Assembly: GCF_052113225.1 (NCBI RefSeq)
Contig: NZ_JBFRCT010000011.1
Coordinates: 1-64,000 of the forward strand
Direction: 5' to 3'
From: Pristimantibacillus sp052113225
Lineage (GTDB): Bacteria > Bacillota > Bacilli > Paenibacillales > Paenibacillaceae
Length of the DNA: 64,000 bases
Positions 35,924 to 44,820 of the stretch are shown here, piece after piece (position 1 is the first letter of the stretch; each line of letters starts with the position of its first letter). The position numbers were made by a program, and so were the translations under genes. The notes beneath the pieces are model-generated. The model saw only the letters and a list, made by a program, of their open reading frames with translations, ran no database searches and had not been told where the DNA came from.

Positions 35924-36033
35924 ATCCGTTCTCTCCCTTGGATAAGTTGAACCGATAAGTCATTCAACTTATGTAGATCATCTAAATCTATATTTTACAT
36001 GAATCAAGTTCACATGGAAATATTACGTCGTTC

Positions 36034-36067
36034 CGTATTATTATACAGTCGTATTTATATTAATACA
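36034..36067. promoter_or_regulatory. Two ArgR (AhrC) boxes of the arginine operon
   Basis: Box 1 CGTATTATTATACA (36034-36047) and box 2 TTTATATTAATACA (36054-36067) each match the core TGNATWWWWATNCA with one mismatch. Their spacing is 20 bp, about two helical turns, as in paired ARG boxes. Box 1 covers the -10 and box 2 the -35 of the argC promoter, so arginine-bound ArgR would repress. Confidence 0.72.
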
Positions 36068-36068
36068 A
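36040..36068 (-). promoter_or_regulatory. argC promoter (sigma-A)
   Basis: Minus strand: -35 TTGTAT (36063-36068), 17 bp spacer, -10 TATAAT (36040-36045). Confidence 0.75.
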
Positions 36069-36098
36069 CGCTAAATTGATGTCATTTTGCGTAACAAA

Positions 36099-36998
36099 TT
36101 ATTCCGATTTGAACCCCTGCCCAACAACCTCAGCCGTATTGCTGATGATGACAAATGCTCCCGGATCCACTGCTCTTACCAGCTGCTTCAGCTTAGCCGC
36201 CTCCATCTGTCCAACGACCACCATCAGCACCTGACGCTTCTCATTCGTATATCCGCCATGTGCATCCAGTCTAGTAACCCCTCTATCCAGGTCATACAAA
36301 ATAGCTTCTACGAGCAGGTCCGCATGATCGCTTATGATAAAAGCAACCTTCGACAGTGGAATACCGCTTTGAATAATATCAATCGTCTTGCTCGTCGCAA
36401 ACAAACCAATAAGCGCATACAAAGCCGCTTCCGGTGAAATTAAGATGCCAGACGCTGCGATCACGCAGCCGTCAAAGCAGGCAACCGCTAGCCCCAGCGG
36501 AATACCCGTGTAACGATGTAAAATCTGTGCTGCCAGATCAAGCCCGCCCGTTGAGCCACGCCCCCGGAACACAATGCCAAGTCCGATGCCTACGCCAATA
36601 CCGCCATAGATCGCCGCAAGCAGCATGTTATCGGTTGGGGGCTTCCAATCTGCGGTCAGCAGCACGAACAAAGGAAGCACAACCGTGCCGAGTAATGTTT
36701 TCAACGCGAACCGTTTGCCTAGCAGGAACAACCCTGCGAAGAACAGTGGAATATTTAGTGCCCATTGGGTATAAGCAGGCGTAATGCCAAGCGATTTGTG
36801 TACAAGTATAGAAATACCGGATACTCCGCCGGAAGCGATACCATTCGGAGCCAGAAATAGATTGAAACTTAACGCTACAACAAACGAACCAATGATGATC
36901 TGCAAAAAGCTCCATACTACCGCAACTGGCGTTGCTTTTCTGCCTACAGGGCGCCTGCTGCGCTTTGTACTCTTCTTGTTGTTATTCGTGCTGTTCAT
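36099..36998 (-). CDS. YitT family membrane protein (DUF2179), YvjA-like
   Basis: 299 aa: a basic cytoplasmic N-terminus (1-25), five to six membrane helices (about 28-210) including NLFLAPNGIASGGVSGISIL and the RGRGSTGGLDL motif, and a C-terminal cytoplasmic DUF2179 domain (about 220-295). Function is unknown for the family. In B. subtilis the paralogue yvjA lies next to prfB, as here. No terminator is seen between its stop and the argC promoter 30 bases downstream. Confidence 0.85.
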   Translation of the reverse strand: MNSTNNNKKSTKRSRRPVGRKATPVAVVWSFLQIIIGSFVVALSFNLFLAPNGIASGGVSGISILVHKSLGITPAYTQWALNIPLFFAGLFLLGKRFALKTLLGTVVLPLFVLLTADWKPPTDNMLLAAIYGGIGVGIGLGIVFRGRGSTGGLDLAAQILHRYTGIPLGLAVACFDGCVIAASGILISPEAALYALIGLFATSKTIDIIQSGIPLSKVAFIISDHADLLVEAILYDLDRGVTRLDAHGGYTNEKRQVLMVVVGQMEAAKLKQLVRAVDPGAFVIISNTAEVVGQGFKSE

Positions 36999-37039
36999 GG
37001 ATCACCATGCCGCCTCTCATCTTATGTAACCTCTAAAAT

Positions 37040-37083
37040 AAACAAAAAGAAGAGCTCCAACCTTTATAAGTGTTGGAGCTCTT
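37040..37083 (-). terminator. Terminator of prfB
   Basis: 11 bp stem AGAGCTCCAAC / GTTGGAGCTCT (37051-37061 with 37072-37082), followed on the minus strand by TCTTTTTGTTTATTTT. It lies 24 bases after the prfB stop. Confidence 0.9.
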
Positions 37084-37106
37084 CCCCAAAGCTATGCATA
37101 TGAACT

Positions 37107-38214
37107 TTAGTCGTGTCGAATCTGGTTACGCAGATAGCCGTCGATAAAGGCATCCAGGTCGCCGTCCATCACGGCACCAGTGTTCCCTGTCTCCACCGAT
37201 GTCCGGTGATCCTTCACCATGCTGTACGGATGGAAAACATACGAACGGATCTGACTGCCCCATGCGATATCCGACTGTTCGCCGCGAATCTCCGCCAGAT
37301 GCTTTTGCTGCTCTTCGATCTTGCGCTCATAGAGCTTCGAACGGAGCATATTCATCGCACGCTCACGGTTCTGAATCTGTGAGCGCTCCTGTTGGCACGC
37401 TACGACAATTCCGGATGGAATATGTGTAATCCGGATCGCCGATTCCGTCTTATTGACGTGCTGGCCGCCGGCGCCGCTTGCGCGGTACGTATCAACCTTC
37501 AGATCCTCACTACGGATCTCCACTTCAATATCTTCGGTAATCTCCGGCACAACATCGCAGGATACGAACGACGTATGTCTGCGGCCGGACGAATCAAACG
37601 GCGAGATACGAACAAGACGGTGAACGCCTTTCTCCGCTTTTAGATAGCCGTAAGCATTGTAGCCTTTAACCGCAATCGTTACGCTCTTGATACCTGCTTC
37701 GTCGCCATCCAGATAATCGAGCACCTCAACCTTGAAGCCCCGCTTCTCCGCCCAACGCGTATACATCCGGTACAGCATTTGTGCCCAGTCCTGCGACTCG
37801 GTACCGCCTGCACCCGGATGCAGCTCGAGAATAGCGTTCAGCTTATCATATGGCTGGTTGAGCAGGAGCTGCAGCTCGAAGCCGTTAACCTTCTCCACCA
37901 GTACAGCAATTCCTTGAATCAGCTCGGCTTCAAGCGATTCATCGCTTTCTTCCTCTGCCAGCTCCAACATCGTCTGCAGATCTTCCGAGTCCACATACAG
38001 TCGATCATACTGCTCAACGACCGACTTAATCGCATTCAGCTCCGCGATCACGCCCTGCGCCTTCGTATTATCGTCCCAGAAATCAGGTGCAGTCATTTTC
38101 TCCTCAAAGTTCGCGATATGCTCCAGCTTCAGATCTAAGTCAAAGAGACCCCCTGAGTTCTTGGAGCCGCTTAGCTACTTCACGCAAATCTTGCTTCACA
38201 TTTGGTTCTAACAT
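37107..38214 (-). CDS. prfB: Peptide chain release factor 2, expressed by +1 programmed frameshift
   Basis: Recognises UGA and UAA stop codons. The frame opens at ATG 38214 (MLEPNVKQDL), runs 24 codons to CTT TGA, and continues after a +1 shift as GAC TTA GAT, giving about 368 aa, the normal length. GGQ in SGAGGQHVNKT and the specificity tripeptide SPF (RISPFDSS) are present. The part from 38096 downward alone would lack the N-terminal 39 residues. A Shine-Dalgarno (GAGGTGA) precedes the first ATG. It follows secA as in Bacillus but has its own upstream region. Confidence 0.96.
38139..38154 (-). promoter_or_regulatory. RF2 autoregulatory frameshift site
   Basis: Minus strand AGGGGGTCTCTTTGAC: internal Shine-Dalgarno AGGGGG (38149-38154), slip codon CTT (38143-38145), in-frame stop TGA (38140-38142) and the following C. 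It differs from the widespread AGGGGGTATCTTTGAC in one base. Low RF2 stalls termination at TGA and promotes the shift. Confidence 0.95.
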
Positions 38215-38280
38215 AGCTTTAGCTTCACCTCAAAATTAAGTATGTGCGGCCAATCCACAGTAAATCCGCATAGACCGCAT

Positions 38281-38320
38281 AAAACGCGCCGTCCTGCCGT
38301 GTAGGGCAGTCCGGCGCGTT
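38281..38320 (-). terminator. Terminator of secA
   Basis: GC-rich hairpin with arms AACGCGCCG (38283-38291) and CGGCGCGTT (38312-38320) and an inner stem CCTGCC / GGGCAG. TTTTATGC follows on the minus strand. About 40 bases after the secA stop. Confidence 0.8.
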
Positions 38321-38359
38321 CAACCGTTATGTTACATTATGCGAATCGCAGGGCTAATG

Positions 38360-40867
38360 TCACTTACCCATGCCATGGCACATTTTATACTTTTTACCGC
38401 TGCCGCATGGGCACAGATCGTTACGTCCTGTACGTTCTTCACGCTTCGTAGGGCGTTTCTCTGCTTCAGCAGGACTGTTCGTCGTCGTTTGGCCTTGTGC
38501 GACCTCTTGACGCTCCAGGTTGCTCTCCACGCGTGCCTTCATGATGTATCTCGCTACTTCTTCTTGGATGCTGTAGATCATTTCCTTGAACATCTCGAAG
38601 CCCTCGAATTGATACTCACGAAGTGGATCTGTACCGCCGTATGCACGAAGGTGGATACCTTGACGAAGCTGATCCATCGCATCGATGTGATCCATCCATT
38701 TGCTGTCTACCGCACGCAGTACAACAACCTTCTCGAATTCACGCATCGTCTCGGCGCCAAGCTCGGCTTCACGCTCATCATAATAAGCGACAACCTTGCC
38801 CTTAATAAGCTCGATAATGTCTTCCTTCTCTTTGCCCCACAGATCTTCTTTCGTGAAGGTATCTTCCTGCACGAGATTCGAATTGGCATAATCAGCGATT
38901 TCTTGCAGTTCCCATTCTTCCGGAATATCGCCTTCCGTATGCGCGGCAACCACATGCTCGATAACCGGAACGATCATCTCCATGACAATCTCCCGGATAT
39001 TTTCCGAGTACAACACATCACGGCGCTGCTTATAAATAACCTCACGCTGTTGGTTCATTACATCGTCATATTGCAGGACGACTTTACGAGTATCAAAGTT
39101 GCTGCCCTCTACGCGTTTCTGAGCGGATTCTACCGCACGTGTAATAAGGCGGCTCTCAATCGGTTGATCCTCTTCCAGACCAAGACGATCCATCATGCCC
39201 ATAATGTTCTCTGCACCAAAGCGGCGCATCAGCTCATCCTCCAAGGAGAGATAGAACTGCGAGGAACCCGGGTCACCTTGACGACCAGCACGACCACGAA
39301 GCTGGTTGTCGATACGACGGCTCTCATGGCGCTCTGTACCGATAATGTGCAGACCACCCAGATCCGCTACACCTTCGCCGAGCAAGATATCCGTACCACG
39401 TCCCGCCATATTCGTAGCGATCGTAACTCCACCCGCTTGACCTGCGTGAGAGATGATTTCTGCTTCTTCCGCATGGAATTTCGCATTCAATACTTTATGC
39501 GCTACGCCGCGTTTTTTCAGCATATCAGCCAATCTCTCCGAGTTCTCGATCGAGATCGTACCCACAAGCACCGGTTGATTGTTACGATGACGTTCCACAA
39601 TTTCTTCGACAACAGCTTTGAACTTGCCGTTCTCCGATTTGTAGACAACGTCCTGCAAGTCTTTACGAATAAGCGAACGGTTCGTCGGGATTTGAATAAC
39701 TTCAAGACCGTAGATCCGTTTGAACTCTTCTTCCTCTGTCTTCGCCGTACCAGTCATACCGGACAGCTTACGGTACATACGGAAGTAGTTCTGGAATGTA
39801 ATCGTTGCAAGCGTCATGCTCTCGTTCTGAACCTTCAGCTGCTCTTTTGCTTCGATCGCTTGGTGCAATCCATCGCTGTAACGACGGCCAGCCATAAGAC
39901 GGCCTGTGAATTCGTCAACGATAACGACTTCTTCCTCATTAACAACGTAATCAACGTCACGCTTCATGATCACATGAGCTTTCAGCGCTTGTTGCACGTG
40001 GTGGTTAAGCGTTACGTTGGCATGATCAAATAAGTTCTCGATGTTGAACGCTTTCTCTGCCTTATCAACGCCTGCTTCCGTCAGTGTTACGTTACGAAGC
40101 TTAATGTCGACTGTATAGTCCTCTTCTTGCTTCAAGCGGGTAACGAAACGATCAGCTGCGAAATACAGCTCCGTCGACTTTTGTGCTTGTCCGGAAATAA
40201 TAAGCGGTGTACGCGCTTCGTCGACCAGGATGGAGTCCACTTCGTCTATAATGGCATAATAAAGCGGACGTTGAACCATTTGCTCTTTGTAGAGCACCAT
40301 GTTGTCACGCAAATAGTCAAAGCCAAACTCATTATTGGTACCATAAGTAATGTCGCAGGCATACGCTTCCTGCTTCTCCTCATGCGTCAAGCCGTGCAGG
40401 TTACAGCCGACTGTCAGCCCGAGGAAATTGTACAGTTCAGCCATGATCTGGCTGTCACGTGATGCAAGATAATCATTGACCGTAATAACGTGTACGCCTT
40501 TGCCTTGCAAAGCGTTCAAGTAAGTCGGAAGGGTAGCAACGAGTGTTTTACCTTCACCCGTTCTCATCTCAGCAATCTTGCCTTCATGCAGAACCATACC
40601 GCCCATCAGCTGTACGTCAAAATGACGCATGCCAAGTGTACGCTTCGATGCTTCACGTACTACCGCGAAAGCCTCTGGCAAAATCTCATCAATGCTTTCG
40701 CCTTTTTCAATACGTGCCTTGAATTCTTCCGTCTTGTTACGCAACTCTTCGTCCGACAGCGGAGTGATCGTGGACTCGAGTCCGTTAATTTCTTCTACCG
40801 TTCGCGTGAGACGCTTGACCTCGCGCTCGTTTGCATCACCAAATATTTTTTTCACTAGTCCGAGCAT
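38360..40867 (-). CDS. secA: Preprotein translocase ATPase SecA
   Basis: Motor of Sec-dependent protein export. 835 aa: Walker A MRTGEGKTLVA (near 100-110), Walker B region DEVDSILVDEARTPL (near 207), the preprotein cross-linking and helical scaffold domains, motif QLRGRAGRQGDPG, and the C-terminal zinc-binding tail with CPCGSGKKYKMCHG that contacts SecB-like factors and phospholipids. Length typical for Firmicutes. It is followed by prfB, the conserved secA-prfB pair. Confidence 0.98.
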   Translation of the reverse strand: MLGLVKKIFGDANEREVKRLTRTVEEINGLESTITPLSDEELRNKTEEFKARIEKGESIDEILPEAFAVVREASKRTLGMRHFDVQLMGGMVLHEGKIAEMRTGEGKTLVATLPTYLNALQGKGVHVITVNDYLASRDSQIMAELYNFLGLTVGCNLHGLTHEEKQEAYACDITYGTNNEFGFDYLRDNMVLYKEQMVQRPLYYAIIDEVDSILVDEARTPLIISGQAQKSTELYFAADRFVTRLKQEEDYTVDIKLRNVTLTEAGVDKAEKAFNIENLFDHANVTLNHHVQQALKAHVIMKRDVDYVVNEEEVVIVDEFTGRLMAGRRYSDGLHQAIEAKEQLKVQNESMTLATITFQNYFRMYRKLSGMTGTAKTEEEEFKRIYGLEVIQIPTNRSLIRKDLQDVVYKSENGKFKAVVEEIVERHRNNQPVLVGTISIENSERLADMLKKRGVAHKVLNAKFHAEEAEIISHAGQAGGVTIATNMAGRGTDILLGEGVADLGGLHIIGTERHESRRIDNQLRGRAGRQGDPGSSQFYLSLEDELMRRFGAENIMGMMDRLGLEEDQPIESRLITRAVESAQKRVEGSNFDTRKVVLQYDDVMNQQREVIYKQRRDVLYSENIREIVMEMIVPVIEHVVAAHTEGDIPEEWELQEIADYANSNLVQEDTFTKEDLWGKEKEDIIELIKGKVVAYYDEREAELGAETMREFEKVVVLRAVDSKWMDHIDAMDQLRQGIHLRAYGGTDPLREYQFEGFEMFKEMIYSIQEEVARYIMKARVESNLERQEVAQGQTTTNSPAEAEKRPTKREERTGRNDLCPCGSGKKYKMCHGMGK

Positions 40868-40904
40868 GGTCTTCCCCTTTCGTAAATACGCCTGTTTGCC
40901 TTAA

Positions 40905-40933
40905 ATTGTAACAGTTTGTAGTGAGCGCCGCAA
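40905..40933 (-). promoter_or_regulatory. secA promoter (sigma-A)
   Basis: Minus strand: -35 TTGCGG (40928-40933), 17 bp spacer, -10 TACAAT (40905-40910), about 40 bases before the secA start codon. Confidence 0.55.
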
Positions 40934-40974
40934 CGCATCACGTTCATTTCCAGCAATAAGCAGGTATACACTCA

Positions 40975-41013
40975 TATAAAAGGCCTCTTCCCCCATTCGG
41001 AGAAAAGGCCGTG
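40975..41013 (-). terminator. Terminator of hpf
   Basis: Minus strand GGCCTTTTCTCC...GGGGGAAGAGGCC hairpin (about 40981-41012), followed by TTTTAT. It lies about 50 bases after the hpf stop. Confidence 0.75.
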
Positions 41014-41061
41014 ATTGGCATTATTGTAAGTATTAATGAAGGAATAATTGCTGGCTTCAGA

Positions 41062-41613
41062 TTATTCTTGCTCGATTAGGCCATACTTCCCGTCGCTGCG
41101 TTTATAAACAACGTTCACTTCCTTGTTATCAATATTGGAAAATACGAAGAAGTTATGTCCAACCATGTTCATTTGCAAGATCGCTTCCTCTACGTCCATC
41201 GGCTTCAGCATAAATCGCTTCGTCCTAACGAGCTCGAGTTCATCTTCCTCATCCAATACGGATAGGGCCGTTCCGCCTGCACCTTCCTTGAACAGCGACT
41301 TAACGCCGCCCTCATATCGGAACTTGCGATTGATCTTCGTCTTATGTTTGCGAATTTGACGTTCGAGTTTGTCCACCACGACATCAATGGAGGAATACAT
41401 ATCCTCACTCTTATCTTCCGCCCTCAGCATAACGCCAACCAGCGGGATGGTCACTTCAACTGCATGTTTTCCTTTGGTTACGGAAAGGGTAACTGTTGTT
41501 TCGGAGGCAGGTGCTTCTTCAAAATACCTTTCCAATCGACTGATCTTCTTCTCAGCATACTCTCGTAAAGCTTCCGTCACTTGAAAACGATGACCTCGAA
41601 TGATGTATTTCAT
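41062..41613 (-). CDS. hpf: Ribosome hibernation promoting factor, long form
   Basis: 183 aa. The N-terminal RaiA/S30AE domain (1-100, MKYIIRGHRFQVTEALREYAEKK) sits in the mRNA/tRNA channel. The C-terminal dimerisation domain (125-183, VRTKRFMLKPMDVEEAILQM) ties two 70S ribosomes into 100S particles. B. subtilis YvyD/Hpf has the same place between secA and the flagellar genes. Confidence 0.95.
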   Translation of the reverse strand: MKYIIRGHRFQVTEALREYAEKKISRLERYFEEAPASETTVTLSVTKGKHAVEVTIPLVGVMLRAEDKSEDMYSSIDVVVDKLERQIRKHKTKINRKFRYEGGVKSLFKEGAGGTALSVLDEEDELELVRTKRFMLKPMDVEEAILQMNMVGHNFFVFSNIDNKEVNVVYKRSDGKYGLIEQE

Positions 41614-41639
41614 GGGGCATTCCTCCTTTACGTATTCTT

Positions 41640-41668
41640 ATTATAACATATGCAATCGCCTATTTCAA
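41640..41668 (-). promoter_or_regulatory. hpf promoter (sigma-A)
   Basis: Minus strand: -35 TTGAAA (41663-41668), 17 bp spacer, -10 TATAAT (41640-41645), about 27 bases before the hpf start. In B. subtilis hpf is also driven by sigma-B and sigma-H; no such site was recognised here. Confidence 0.7.
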
Positions 41669-41792
41669 AATAGTTTTTAGTTTATTGTGAATTTTCAGAT
41701 AATATTTTCGAAGGAAGGCCATTAACAAGTTACTTCATTAATATGTGAATAAGCTGTATAACATGACTCAAAGATAACGCAAAACAAATGAC

Positions 41793-41830
41793 CGTATAAA
41801 AAAATGAAAAGCCCCGGTTTCCCGGAGCTT
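41793..41830 (-). terminator. Terminator of the cold shock gene
   Basis: Stem AAGCCCCGG / CCGGAGCTT (41809-41817 with 41822-41830, one mismatch), followed on the minus strand by TTTTCATTTTTTTATA. Confidence 0.8.
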
Positions 41831-41887
41831 AAAATAGGCACTTGTCAATCGAACCATATAATGTGGCTGATGAACCAGCCTGAATGA

Positions 41888-42085
41888 TTACAGTTTGACT
41901 ACGTTTGCAGCTTGTGGACCGCGAGCGCCTTCTACGATGTCGAATTCGACCGCTTGGCCTTCTTCGAGCGTTTTGAAGCCTTCAGCTTGGATTGCGGAGA
42001 AATGAACGAATACGTCGCCGCCTTGTTCAGTCTCGATAAATCCATAACCCTTCTCTGCGTTAAACCATTTAACTTTACCTTGCAT
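41888..42085 (-). CDS. Cold shock protein (CspA/CspB family)
   Basis: 65 aa single cold-shock domain, an RNA chaperone binding single-stranded nucleic acid. RNP1 KGYGFIE and RNP2 VFVHFSAI are intact. Monocistronic, with its own promoter and terminator between hpf and fliT. The subtype cannot be told. Confidence 0.96.
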   Translation of the reverse strand: MQGKVKWFNAEKGYGFIETEQGGDVFVHFSAIQAEGFKTLEEGQAVEFDIVEGARGPQAANVVKL

Positions 42086-42151
42086 ACATAAACAGTCCCT
42101 TCATCTTCAAATGCTGTGAGGCGTCTAAGATATGTTATGGCCCACAAATCG

Positions 42152-42181
42152 AATATACCATCATTGACACACTATTGTCAA
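42152..42181 (-). promoter_or_regulatory. Promoter of the cold shock gene
   Basis: Minus strand: -35 TTGACA (42176-42181), 18 bp spacer, -10 TATATT (42152-42157), giving a leader of about 60 bases. The -35 is half of a palindrome TTGACA-N6-TGTCAA (42164-42181). Confidence 0.65.
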
Positions 42182-42259
42182 TATTTCCATGTAAGCGAAT
42201 TCATAATTTTTAAAATACAAGAAAGTATAGTTTATTTCTCCTATACTATCTTATATAAA

Positions 42260-42598
42260 CTACCTTTTTGCATCAAAAAATAGACTGTCTCCGCCGCCGT
42301 ATGCTGAGTCATATTTCGCCTGAGAACGGCGTCCTTGCTGGATTTTTTCCCACTGTTGCTTCGCTTCATCGCGGAGTGAAATCATTCTAGCAATGATGAC
42401 GGACTCACTGGAAATAATCTTGTCTGCTTCCAGACGGAGAACGGCCAATTGCTCCACAGGGGCTTCCATATGTTCCAGTTCCTTGAACAGTTCTTCTCGC
42501 TGCCGCATATATTCGTCGAACTGTTCCAGATCGGCATTGTCCAACCGCTCAACCAAATTAGACGACAGTTGAATGAGTCGCTGTAAAAGAGCTTCCAT
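42260..42598 (-). CDS. fliT: FliT-like flagellar chaperone
   Basis: About 112 aa, mostly helical and charged (ALLQRLIQLSSNLVERLDNADLEQF split by turns), no membrane segment. Sequence alone is not diagnostic. The position directly after fliS and an overlap with its end by about 40 bases correspond to fliT of the B. subtilis fliDST unit, where FliT assists FliD export. Start ATG at 42598, with GGCGGGA 7 bases upstream; an ATG at 42604 is too close to that site. Confidence 0.65.
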   Translation of the reverse strand: MEALLQRLIQLSSNLVERLDNADLEQFDEYMRQREELFKELEHMEAPVEQLAVLRLEADKIISSESVIIARMISLRDEAKQQWEKIQQGRRSQAKYDSAYGGGDSLFFDAKR

Positions 42599-42983
42599 TA
42601 GCATGTCCCGCCATCTGATTGACTTGTTTGGCCGCTTCCACCCATGTTGCCTTTAGATCAAGCAGGTGGCCAAGCACCTCTTCGGCTGGTTCGGCAGACT
42701 TCTTAGTATTCGCTTCGATAAGCCGTTCTTTGAAGTAATCGTAAAGCAGCAGCAGGCTTTCCGATACCGGGTTCGAGCGATCCAGCGTAATAATGAACTC
42801 ACTAATAATATCCTGTGTCTTCATGAGACTCGTATGGGCATCCGCATTCCGCTGCTCTCTAATCGCCTCAATGCCTTGACGGCAGAAGCGAATCGCGCCG
42901 TCATAGAGCATGATGAGCAAAGTAGCAGGGTTAGCGGTTTGGATCGAAGTCTGCATGTATGGGTTGCGCGGTTGGTATTGCAT
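42558..42983 (-). CDS. fliS: Flagellin export chaperone FliS
   Basis: 141 aa. The N-terminal pattern YMQTSIQTANPATLLIMLYDGAIRFCRQG is the hallmark of FliS, which caps the C-terminus of flagellin before export. Helical bundle throughout. In B. subtilis FliS also binds FliW, tying it to the FliW-CsrA loop present in this window. Directly follows fliD. Confidence 0.95.
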   Translation of the reverse strand: MQYQPRNPYMQTSIQTANPATLLIMLYDGAIRFCRQGIEAIREQRNADAHTSLMKTQDIISEFIITLDRSNPVSESLLLLYDYFKERLIEANTKKSAEPAEEVLGHLLDLKATWVEAAKQVNQMAGHANGSSFTATHSTVV

Positions 42984-42989
42984 AATAGG

Positions 42990-44801
42990 TTAACCTCCTG
43001 AATTGAGCAAAGATGCCAGGCTCGAGCTCCGTGAGTTCATCTGACTGATGTAGGTTTCCATTGCGGTGAATTGATTGTAATATCTGGTTTCCATGTCATC
43101 AAGACGAGTCTGAAGTCTGGAGATTTGATCATCTAGTTCTAATGATTCTTTACCAAGTACATATGTACTTCTAACAGAAGTACTTGCACCTGCTTTGTCA
43201 ACAATTTGACTAAAAACCGAACTAGCTTGATTGTATAAGCGTGTAGCAATACCATCGCCAGATGAAGATTTGCTATTGCCATCATCGGATGTAAATAAAG
43301 CCGTCACTTCATCTGGATTATCCGCAATCATCTGCTTGAGTTTCGTTTCATCAATATACAGCTTTCCGTTATCCTGATAGTTTCCGCTAACCGAAGAGCC
43401 GCTAATTAATGAGCTGGAAATGCCAATATCAGATAAGTATTTCATTTGACCAGAAGCTAATCCACTAACAGATGAAGATAACGATTGTCTCATTGTATAT
43501 AAGCTGTTAGTAAGCAAAGAATCACTCGCTAGCAGCCCGCTCTTAGCCTTTGATTCCCACTGCTCGATCTGAGTATCGCTCATTTCTTTGCGCTGAGCAT
43601 CCGTAAGCGGAGTGTAGTCACGGTACCGATCTTCGGATAACTCAGAATTAATAGTGCTGATTAGATCATTATACTTATCGACGAACGTCTTAATCTTATT
43701 GTATACACTGTCAACGTCCTGGGTAACTCCAATTGTTGTTGCAGTGCTGCTTTCTTGCTTTGCCGTAACACTTAATCCCGCTACCGTAAACGTATTAGAA
43801 TCATATTCACCCTGTACACCGTTAAATGATATTATAGCATTTTTTCCATCTGCATGGATGGCAGGGTTTCCAGTTACAACCATTGGAGAATCGAGACCTA
43901 AGGAATCAAGCAGCCCGCTATCTGATTCTGCAAACGTAATCGCTTTACTGCTGTCAGCATTAGCGAAGCTTAGCTTGCCGTCTTTATCTAGAGATACTTT
44001 AATTTCTGAGCTTTGAAGGTCGCTATTCATACTATCAATTAAATCACCAACCTTAGTTGCAGATGTAACATCAAAAGTATGAACTACACCACCAACATTA
44101 ACCGTAAGTGTCTGAGTACCCGTCACTCCACTCAATTGAGTTCCAGCTGTTAGAGAATCTACTGATCCTGTGATGGTCTGTGCCGATACGCCCGTCAGAT
44201 TAAAGAGCTGGTTAAGATTCGCGCCTTTCAAGTCAATGTTCGCATCTGCACCAGTTTTTGTAGAGGAGAAGAACATCGTCTTCAGTGTTGAATCATAAGA
44301 GACCTTAACCCCCGTAGCTGCCGACTGACTGTTAAAATTAGCAGCAAATTGCTCAAAAGAATCGTTAGGATTAATATCAAGGTCTACAGAGCCTTTCGCT
44401 CCCTTTATGGTAATCTTGGAAGCCGTCGCAATTCCCATATCCGATAATTTTGTTCCTGTTAATTTGCCGCTAGTAAGGGACGCAGCCCCTGCCAACTGTT
44501 GAACTTTTAGAGTATACTGCCCTTCAATTGCATTAGCTGTACCACTAACCGTTGCAATACTATCATTTGAGGACGTAGCCGACTTTGCCAGATAACCGGA
44601 CTGCAGTTTCATATCGAATGCTGCGTTCTTAAAATCTAGAATCTTGTTGTTTAGCGTCCGATAATCATCCTGCACCCACTGGTTTATCTGTTTCTTCTGG
44701 TTGAGTTTATCCAGCGGCACGCGCTGGGCATCCATCAGTTTTGTAATCATGCTCTCGTAGTCGATACCCGATGCCAATCCGGTTACTCGTAAAGTACTCA
44801 A
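42990..44801 (-). CDS. fliD: Flagellar filament capping protein FliD
   Basis: 603 aa: FliD_N at the start (LRVTGLASGIDYESMITKLM) and FliD_C in the last 200 residues (TFVDKYNDLISTINSELSED ... QTRLDDMETRYYNQFTAME), with a Ser/Thr/Asp-rich middle exposed on the filament tip. Follows flaG by about 20 bases; same transcript as fliS and fliT. Confidence 0.96.
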   Translation of the reverse strand: MSTLRVTGLASGIDYESMITKLMDAQRVPLDKLNQKKQINQWVQDDYRTLNNKILDFKNAAFDMKLQSGYLAKSATSSNDSIATVSGTANAIEGQYTLKVQQLAGAASLTSGKLTGTKLSDMGIATASKITIKGAKGSVDLDINPNDSFEQFAANFNSQSAATGVKVSYDSTLKTMFFSSTKTGADANIDLKGANLNQLFNLTGVSAQTITGSVDSLTAGTQLSGVTGTQTLTVNVGGVVHTFDVTSATKVGDLIDSMNSDLQSSEIKVSLDKDGKLSFANADSSKAITFAESDSGLLDSLGLDSPMVVTGNPAIHADGKNAIISFNGVQGEYDSNTFTVAGLSVTAKQESSTATTIGVTQDVDSVYNKIKTFVDKYNDLISTINSELSEDRYRDYTPLTDAQRKEMSDTQIEQWESKAKSGLLASDSLLTNSLYTMRQSLSSSVSGLASGQMKYLSDIGISSSLISGSSVSGNYQDNGKLYIDETKLKQMIADNPDEVTALFTSDDGNSKSSSGDGIATRLYNQASSVFSQIVDKAGASTSVRSTYVLGKESLELDDQISRLQTRLDDMETRYYNQFTAMETYISQMNSRSSSLASLLNSGG

Positions 44802-44820
44802 TGGTTGTCCCTCCTATTAG

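Noticed and set aside
38339..40033. Long plus-strand open frame (564 codons) opposite secA
   Set aside because: Antisense shadow of secA: no ribosome-binding site, composition of a complementary strand (rich in His, Arg, Leu, Thr), no domain pattern.
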